Source of the DNA: Acidobacteriota bacterium
Lineage (GTDB): Bacteria > Acidobacteriota > Blastocatellia > RBC074
DNA length: 20,235 nucleotides
Direction of reading: 5' to 3'
Assembly (NCBI GenBank): GCA_022614735.1
Contig: JAKEHZ010000051.1
Coordinates: 1-20,235 of the forward strand
The stretch's first letter is position 1. Every line of letters starts with the position of its first letter. This document shows, in pieces, positions 15,849 to 20,235 of this stretch. The notes beneath the pieces are model-generated. The model was not told the origin of the DNA, searched no databases, and saw only the letters and a list, made by a program, of their open reading frames with translations. The position numbers and the translations under genes are program-made.

Positions 15849-16889
15849 GTGATGATCGAACATAAGACTGAAGTAACCCAGGGCAATTTCACTTCTGGAG
15901 GTGATGGCGAAAAGAGGGAGGCGATGTTGAGAGATCAGAGGGGAAAGAGTCTGGCCGCGATGGGCCTTGTTTCACGTGAGGGCGATCGGTTCCGTGTCAC
16001 GACGGCAGCCTTCAAAGGTCGGGAGCATAGTTTCGAAGTCTGGCGAGACGAGGCCGGTCTGGTGCGTTGTTCCTGCCCGGAGTTTGGAGAGATGTCTGCG
16101 ATCAATCCCGCATTCCGCTGTGAGCATATATTGGCGGTCAAACATTCACTAACGGCGGAGACATCGAGTGGTGAAAAAACCTCTGTGGCTACCAGCGAGG
16201 CTGAGAGTCCCCTGGGCTCCGGCACTCCGGAGATCGTTCCGCTTGTAATTGCAAATCTGCTGCGCACGCTGCGCCAGCCGATTGAACCGCGACTAATTAA
16301 ATCGCGCGAAGGCTGGCCCGATCGTAACGGCCAGATACACATGGTCGAATATGTAGAATGGCATACTGTCGCCGACATCCTCGACCGGGTAACACCCAAT
16401 TGGTCACATTCCGTGCGGAGCATCACGCAGATCGGTGATCTGGTGGCTGTCGTTGCCTCAATCACGATTGAGAATGTAACGCGAGAAGGAGTAGGCACCG
16501 GCTCCGCCGAGAGTGAAACTGGGATAAAAAAGGCGGAACATGATGCGCTCAAACGCGCTGCCGTCAAGTTCGGTATTGCTCGCGATCTCTATCAACGTGA
16601 ATCGGACGTCATGGAAGGAGGAGAAGGTTCAGTACATTCCCCGAGAGCGGCTATGGATCCACTGGCTAAAACACTGTCTGAATTGGTTACCCCGAAGCAG
16701 CTCAGGATGATTCATGCTCTGGGGCGCGAAATGGGCTGTGACGTGGAAGCTGAATGTCAAACGTTGCTGCGATGCGGTACCGAAGGTTTATCCAAACACG
16801 CCGCATCGAGTCTTATTGACCATCTCAAGCGCAAGCAACAGGAGACAGTGCAAGAGCGTGAAAATGTTGAATTGGAGCAGGCCAGTTAG
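15849..16889 (+). CDS. SWIM zinc finger protein with Rad52/Rad22-like annealing domain
   Basis: 346 aa (343-346 depending on start: GTG 15849 or ATG 15852; AAAGGAG lies 7 nt before the GTG). A SWIM zinc-binding motif C74-x-C76...C91-x-H93 (CSCPEFGEMS...FRCEH) follows an N-terminal helical part. After a linker, residues ~127-250 match the Rad52/Rad22 single-strand annealing family (HTVADILDRVTPNWSHSVRS, then KKAEHDALKRAAVKFGIARD). A C-terminal helical domain (VTPKQLRMIHALGREMG..., about 280-330) resembles the tail seen on related annealases. Relatives such as DdrA bind 3' single-strand ends and protect or anneal them after DNA damage. Joining SWIM and Rad52-like parts suggests DNA repair of broken ends. 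Monocistronic, ending at a shared terminator. Confidence 0.85.
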   Translation: MMIEHKTEVTQGNFTSGGDGEKREAMLRDQRGKSLAAMGLVSREGDRFRVTTAAFKGREHSFEVWRDEAGLVRCSCPEFGEMSAINPAFRCEHILAVKHSLTAETSSGEKTSVATSEAESPLGSGTPEIVPLVIANLLRTLRQPIEPRLIKSREGWPDRNGQIHMVEYVEWHTVADILDRVTPNWSHSVRSITQIGDLVAVVASITIENVTREGVGTGSAESETGIKKAEHDALKRAAVKFGIARDLYQRESDVMEGGEGSVHSPRAAMDPLAKTLSELVTPKQLRMIHALGREMGCDVEAECQTLLRCGTEGLSKHAASSLIDHLKRKQQETVQERENVELEQAS

Positions 16890-16899
16890 CTATCTGCTT

Positions 16900-16936
16900 A
16901 AAAAAAGTGAGCGACGCCTGGGTCGTCGCTCACTTT
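16900..16936. terminator. Bidirectional intrinsic terminator between convergent genes
   Basis: AAAGTGAGCGACG (16904-16916) pairs perfectly with CGTCGCTCACTTT (16924-16936), loop of 7. Seven A on the left give a T-run for the minus-strand BON gene; it also ends the plus-strand Rad52-like gene. Confidence 0.9.
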
Positions 16937-16968
16937 GGGGCGATACCTATAACCAAATTCACCTCATC

Positions 16969-17607
16969 CTATCCAGTAACGCGGAGTTGATTGACAACCC
17001 GTTTAACTCCCTCGGTAGATTTTGCCACCTGTTCTGCTTCGGCCTTTTCCGCTGCCGTAGCTACCGTACCCCTTAGAGTAACGATATTGTTATTCACATC
17101 CACATTGATTTTGCGCTGCGGAGTGTCAGGATTGCCGATGAGCTTGGCCACAATCTTAGTATGAATCCAGGCATCATCGAGCGAAGCTCCGACAGTTTCA
17201 CCACGCTCCTTGGCCTTGGCTCGCGCCTCGCGGGCCTTCTCTTCTGTGTAATCCGCGCGGGAAATCTCCCTTGGTGTGACATCAATTTTATCGTTAACCA
17301 CCACACCTGAATGCGCGCTGCGTGCGAGTTCCACCGCTCTGGTGCGGAGGGCCTGTGATCCGACAGTACCTGAGATTGTCACCTCATTACGATCAATATT
17401 GGCGTCAACGCCCAGATTTGCGGCTTTGAGCTGCGCATCATCGTTGAATTTGTTCTTAATTGCGTTTTCCAAATCCGTATCGGTTATTTTAGATTTGGTT
17501 TCGGTTTTGCTCGTGTCCGATGGGCTTTTGGTAGGGTCCATCTCACAACCAGCCAGAACCACGCTAATAGCTGAAAGAAGTACTAATGCTAAAAAGCTTT
17601 TCTTCAT
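16969..17607 (-). CDS. Lipoprotein with two BON domains (OsmY-like)
   Basis: 212 aa. Lipoprotein signal MKKSFLALVLLSAISVVLAG with lipobox LAGC (Cys21). Two BON domains follow (about 42-112 with EVTISGTVGSQALRTRAVEL, and about 142-211 with NIVTLRGTVATAAEKAEAEQ), joined by a charged linker (EEKAREARAKAKERGE). BON domains bind phospholipid surfaces; OsmY-type proteins protect the envelope under osmotic stress. GGGGGAG precedes ATG. It lies 76 nt after the Clp-like gene, so it may be co-transcribed from that gene's sigma-54 promoter; no independent one was seen. Confidence 0.9.
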   Translation of the reverse strand: MKKSFLALVLLSAISVVLAGCEMDPTKSPSDTSKTETKSKITDTDLENAIKNKFNDDAQLKAANLGVDANIDRNEVTISGTVGSQALRTRAVELARSAHSGVVVNDKIDVTPREISRADYTEEKAREARAKAKERGETVGASLDDAWIHTKIVAKLIGNPDTPQRKINVDVNNNIVTLRGTVATAAEKAEAEQVAKSTEGVKRVVNQLRVTG

Positions 17608-17683
17608 GTCTCCCCCTTTAAAGGTTGTTATCTAAGTGAATAATTGCCTGAGTAGCTCAAGCACCAATATTTAATATTCGCGA

Positions 17684-18838
17684 CTACGAAACTGAACTTT
17701 GAAATTGTGGGGCAATGAAAAAGCCATTGTTTTGCCGGGGGGAATCTTTCCTCACTGAAGTGCAGGCTTTCCCGAAGCACAGCTCGCGCTCATCCTTCTC
17801 CAGTTCTATAAACAAGATGTCACCAGTCGAAAGTTGTCCGGTGGCGATGATATTTGACAGCGGAATGACAAGATGTCGTTCAATCGCTCTTTTGAGAGGA
17901 CGCGCACCATAGCGGCGATCGTAACCTTCCTTGAGCAGAAATCCTTTTGCCTCTTCGCTGCATTTAAGTATGAACGCACTACGCCCGCTATAGAGAATCC
18001 GGCGCTGCAATATCTCCAATTCCAAATCCAGAATCCGCCGCATCGCGGTGTCGGCTAATGATTGAAAAACCACAATCTTATCCAGACGGTTGATGAATTC
18101 CGGCGAAAACTTGCGACGCGCCGCTTCAATTCCAATCTTCTCTAACCGTGCATTGAGTTCTGTCGAGCAGATCTCGGAAGGCGCAAAGCCCAGCCTACCC
18201 TCTGTTACCAGACTCATCTCACGGGCGCCCAGGTTGGAGGTCATAATGATTATGCACTGCGAGAAGTCCACGCGACGGTTGTCACCAGTCGTCAGCGTCG
18301 CTTTATCAAGGATGCCCAGCAATAGCTGCCAGAGCGCATCAGAAGCTTTCTCGATCTCATCAAACAAGACGAAGGTCAGCTTATTCGTCTGCGTCTGAAA
18401 GCGATCGATGTTTTCCTGCGAGAGCAGAGGATGTGTTTCACGATGCCCCAAATATCCCGGTGGCGATCCGATAAGCTTTGATATCTCATGCGAATGCTGA
18501 AACTCGCCACAATCTACCTTAATCATCGCGTATGGATCATCGAAAAGTACCTCAGCTGCTGCTTCGATAACACGCGTTTTACCCGAACCGGTTGGACCAA
18601 GAAAAAGCATCGTGCCAATCGGTTTGTTCGGCAGGTTCAACTGAGCTAAGTAAAGTTGATAAAGTTGCGACATCGCCAGCACCGCTTCATCCTGCTCTAC
18701 GATTCGAGCGAACAACTCCTGCTCGAAAAGTCCTGCCTCATCACAGCGTTGCTTTGCATTGAGCGGGATCCAATCGGGTGATGCTCCCACAGCAGCAACT
18801 GCCTTCATTGTTTTCGTACTCTCCGATAGCCCCTTCAT
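17684..18838 (-). CDS. Single-module Clp-type (AAA-2) ATPase
   Basis: 384 aa, about half the length of ClpA/B/C: it contains one AAA+ module plus the C-terminal D2-small domain and lacks the N-domain and first AAA module. Walker A GPTGSGKT (81-88), Walker B FVLFDE (156-161), pore-type GSPPGYLGH (124-132), sensor-1 TSN (200-202), arginine finger region FSPEFINRLDK (244-254) and sensor-2 GARPLKR (311-317). LGF (216-218) lies where ClpA/C carry the ClpP-contact loop, hinting at a peptidase partner; this is inference. A sigma-54 promoter lies 45-59 bp upstream. GGAG lies rather far from the ATG (about 11 nt); a second ATG at 18808 is possible. Probably a stress unfoldase. Confidence 0.88.
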   Translation of the reverse strand: MKGLSESTKTMKAVAAVGASPDWIPLNAKQRCDEAGLFEQELFARIVEQDEAVLAMSQLYQLYLAQLNLPNKPIGTMLFLGPTGSGKTRVIEAAAEVLFDDPYAMIKVDCGEFQHSHEISKLIGSPPGYLGHRETHPLLSQENIDRFQTQTNKLTFVLFDEIEKASDALWQLLLGILDKATLTTGDNRRVDFSQCIIIMTSNLGAREMSLVTEGRLGFAPSEICSTELNARLEKIGIEAARRKFSPEFINRLDKIVVFQSLADTAMRRILDLELEILQRRILYSGRSAFILKCSEEAKGFLLKEGYDRRYGARPLKRAIERHLVIPLSNIIATGQLSTGDILFIELEKDERELCFGKACTSVRKDSPRQNNGFFIAPQFQSSVS

Positions 18839-18882
18839 AACTGTTTCATCTCCATTCCTCTAAGCTTCCAGCTGATAACAGA

Positions 18883-18897
18883 GCAATCGAAATGCCA
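18883..18897 (-). promoter_or_regulatory. Sigma-54 promoter of the Clp-like gene
   Basis: Minus strand TGGCAT-TTCGA-TTGC, exact GG-N10-GC spacing. Start expected near 18871, about 33 nt before the ATG. Confidence 0.85.
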
Positions 18898-19019
18898 GTC
18901 CTTCTATCATCAAGGTAACCATCGTTCTAAGTACTTCAAGGTACAATATATCGTGTTATGTTTTAGTCTGTTAATATCTAATGCAAAGTTAATGATGAAT
19001 CTGTTTGATGGAAGTCCAG

Positions 19020-19040
19020 CCTGTATTGCCCAGATACAAA
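19020..19040. promoter_or_regulatory. Candidate enhancer site upstream of the Clp-like gene
   Basis: CCTGTATTGCCCAGATACA: the CCTG-TATTGCC half of the recurrent dyad is exact, the other half (CAAA) is degenerate. It is about 125 bp upstream of the -24 element at 18897. The remainder of 18900-19157 shows nothing else that I can identify. Confidence 0.45.
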
Positions 19041-19157
19041 TCGAGAGATACAATTTTGCAGCTAACCTATGCTATGAAATGTACCAGAGTCAGTACTAAG
19101 ACAGGTATGCATTGACATCGTGCAGAGAACTGTCTCGAAGCTAATCGGAACATGCTA

Positions 19158-19324
19158 TCTCATATCTCCTTAGTGGGTGAGTTTCATGCATGCGCCGCTT
19201 TGATAAAGTCCAGGAGAGAATGCGAAACAAGCGAAAGAGGCTCATTTTCGCTTGTTTCGCATTCTCTCCTGGACTTTATCAAAGCGGCGCATGCATGAAA
19301 CTCACCCACTAAGGAGATATGAGA
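19158..19324. repeat. Perfect 79-bp inverted repeat, GGTGGGTGAG family
   Basis: Arms 19158-19236 and 19246-19324 are perfectly complementary over 79 bp with a 9-nt loop. Left arm begins TCTCATATCTCCTTAGTGGG and ends in the 9-mer module CGAAACAAG. It shares CTTAGTGGGTGAGTTTCAT with the elements at 1-93 and 15571-15723. It lies 21 nt beyond the terminator of candidate RNA B. An open frame through it resembles one in the 15587 element only because both read the same repeat. Confidence 0.95.
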
Positions 19325-19345
19325 ATGTTGGTAGGCTGCGGATAT

Positions 19346-19399
19346 AAAAAAGCTGCCCTGAGCAGAAAAGCCTTTCAAGAATTCTGCTCAGGACAGCCC
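19346..19399 (-). terminator. Intrinsic terminator of candidate small RNA B
   Basis: Minus strand stem GCTGTCCTGAGCAGAA / TTCTGCTCAGGGCAGC (one mismatch), loop about 14 nt, followed by six T (19351-19346). Confidence 0.85.
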
Positions 19400-19504
19400 T
19401 AAAGCGGCACGAAGTGAGCCTGCTCCCCTCCAGGCCACTTACTACTGCTCCCTGCATGTTCAGTATTCATGCCGTTGTGCGTTGCAAGAACCTATAACGC
19501 TCGC
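19346..19504 (-). ncRNA. Candidate sigma-54-dependent small RNA B (~159 nt)
   Basis: A strong sigma-54 promoter (19516-19530) and an intrinsic terminator bracket a region without a clear gene. Length, order and neighbours match candidate RNA A at 8181-8348, including a long hairpin just beyond the terminator and the motifs CCTGGAGGGGAGCAGG and ATGCAG. A 23-codon frame (19470-19399) contains HAGSSSKWPGGEQAHF, vaguely like HSGNSWGSKFP in RNA A, but no ribosome site precedes it. Confidence 0.6.
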
Positions 19505-19515
19505 CTTTATACAAT

Positions 19516-19530
19516 GCAACTTGCGGGCCA
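19516..19530 (-). promoter_or_regulatory. Sigma-54 promoter of candidate small RNA B
   Basis: Minus strand TGGCCC-GCAAG-TTGC then A, exact GG-N10-GC spacing. Expected start near 19504. Confidence 0.8.
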
Positions 19531-19645
19531 TTGCTCATGACCATCTCCACTCACATCGTTTCTCGGGAAAATCCAGTGAAATTACACTCGATCGCTCTTT
19601 TGAGATGGATTGACTTGACGAGGCGAATACATTTCATACATATAG

Positions 19646-19674
19646 ACCTGTATTGCCAGATTACAGTTGTGTAT
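19646..19674. promoter_or_regulatory. Candidate enhancer dyad between divergent sigma-54 promoters
   Basis: ACCTG-N13-CAGTTGTGTAT with TATTGCCA between the halves. Its centre is about 130 bp from the minus promoter's -24 (19530) and about 97 bp from the plus promoter's (19757), the same layout as 14341-14588. Confidence 0.6.
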
Positions 19675-19756
19675 TATTTTGTACATCGATCTCCTGCCAG
19701 CAATTTGAGGTCAATATCGGATATGTTAATATAGGGTTGAGAGACACGTCTAGTTT

Positions 19757-19771
19757 TGGCCCTCTGCTTGC
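19757..19771 (+). promoter_or_regulatory. Sigma-54 promoter towards the right-edge gene
   Basis: TGGCCC-TCTGC-TTGC then A, exact GG-N10-GC spacing. Start expected near 19783. The only gene downstream is the partial membrane protein at 20015, with the hairpin at 19901-19983 in the leader. Confidence 0.75.
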
Positions 19772-19900
19772 AAACTAGAATTAACTGCTACTCCTTGCAA
19801 TATTTATTTCTTAATACGTGGTTCTGCGTTTCCTCAAGCAGAATTCTATCCTGGCCGTCATTATTTGCTCTTTATATTGACGACTGTTTCCTTAGAAGTC

Positions 19901-19983
19901 CATCCGGCCGCTCGCTATCGTAGGCGGTACTTGATTGCTGCGGCAGCAGTCAAGTACCGCCTACGATAGCGAGCGGCCGGATG
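19901..19983. repeat. 40-bp inverted repeat with 3-nt loop
   Basis: CATCCGGCCGCTCGCTATCG and onward pairs with 19944-19983 over 40 bp with one mismatch. No 9-mer units, so it is a different class from the other hairpins. It lies in the predicted leader of the right-edge gene, 31 nt before its ATG, with no T-run. Confidence 0.92.
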
Positions 19984-20014
19984 ATCCGCTAAGCTGGCGA
20001 TAAATAGAAAAGTA

Positions 20015-20235
20015 ATGAATCGGACACGCGCATTTGACTATTACAAACTTATCGACCACGCGCCCGGAATCGCAAGCATTATTGTATTGTTAATAGCTTG
20101 CCTTGCCATCGCGGGGTTGGTTTTTGATGTAAGGCTTCTCTACAGAGTCATGCCCGGATCTCCGCCAACTATGCCGATGACGGCAATCTCGTTGGTCCTG
20201 GCCGCAGGTTCTTTATGGCTTGAGAGCGGCTCTGA
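20015..20235 (+). CDS. N-terminus of a membrane protein, possibly a sensor kinase (cut by window end)
   Basis: 73 residues are visible and the frame stays open to the edge. MNRTRAFDYYKLIDHAPGIA is followed by a transmembrane helix (SIIVLLIACLAIAGLVF, about 21-37) and the start of a second (MTAISLVLAAGSLWL). The short helix-loop-helix with PGSPPTMPMTA resembles the start of acidobacterial-type sensor histidine kinases that begin with membrane helices before PAS/HisKA domains, but no kinase part is in view. Only a weak GAAAAG precedes the ATG. It may be driven by the sigma-54 promoter at 19757. Confidence 0.6.
   Translation, partial: MNRTRAFDYYKLIDHAPGIASIIVLLIACLAIAGLVFDVRLLYRVMPGSPPTMPMTAISLVLAAGSLWLESGS

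Noticed and set aside
19184..19378. 64-codon frame on the minus strand
   Set aside because: It runs through the terminator of RNA B and the 79-bp palindrome; no ribosome site.

Overview
The window is a bacterial chromosome segment with no rRNA, tRNA, phage or transposase gene. Gene content (hybrid histidine kinase plus NtrC-type regulator, glycine-zipper secreted protein, SWIM-Rad52-like protein, stress-type small membrane proteins, fatty-acid desaturase) and the many long intergenic hairpins built from short 'CGAAA/CGGAA/GGGTCAAA' units fit an Acidobacteriota-like soil bacterium. This assignment is an inference and no marker gene confirms it.

Layout. 1-3900 (minus strand): a three-gene, translationally coupled operon of a secreted protein with a fibronectin-like C-terminus, a fatty-acid desaturase fused to a Rossmann/SAM-like domain, and a membrane sulfatase/phosphoethanolamine-transferase-like enzyme whose last residues are encoded by a repeat element. 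4230-7514: a CBS-domain protein (-), a secreted glycine-zipper protein (+) and a hemerythrin-like HHE protein (-). 7515-8777: no protein gene, but hairpins, dyads and a candidate small RNA. 8778-12110 (-): a hybrid histidine kinase with a degenerate N-terminal receiver, followed by a sigma-54 activator carrying an intact GAFTGA loop. 12482-14194 (-): a cluster of four small membrane or amphipathic proteins (YqjD/ElaB-like, holin-like, DUF3618-like, YqjD-like). 14650-18838: an Lmo0937-like 49-aa membrane protein that is easily missed, a 93-aa unknown, a SWIM zinc finger plus Rad52-like protein, a double-BON lipoprotein and a single-module Clp-type AAA+ ATPase. 18839-20014: gene-free, with a second candidate small RNA, promoters and long hairpins. 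The start of a membrane protein (possibly a sensor) runs off the right edge.

How it fits together. Eight strong sigma-54 (-24/-12) promoter matches of the form TGGCAY-N5-TTGC, and one weaker match, lie in intergenic DNA and point at the CBS, glycine-zipper, HHE, Lmo0937-like, Clp-like and (weaker) YqjD-cluster genes, at two terminator-ended RNAs of about 160 nt without a clear gene, and towards the right-edge membrane gene. The NtrC-type activator encoded in the middle is the obvious candidate regulator. A recurrent dyad (CCTG-N13-CAG.TGTAT) sits about 85-130 bp from several of these promoters, twice midway between divergent pairs, as expected for an upstream activator site. The best overall reading is a sigma-54-controlled stress or envelope-maintenance island that includes a pair of similarly organised small-RNA cassettes.

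A second layer of structure is a set of about a dozen long inverted repeats (arms 16-79 bp, several perfect). They share modules, vary in unit copy number, and often lie in divergent promoter regions where a terminator role makes no sense. Their origin and function are not explained by any gene in the window.
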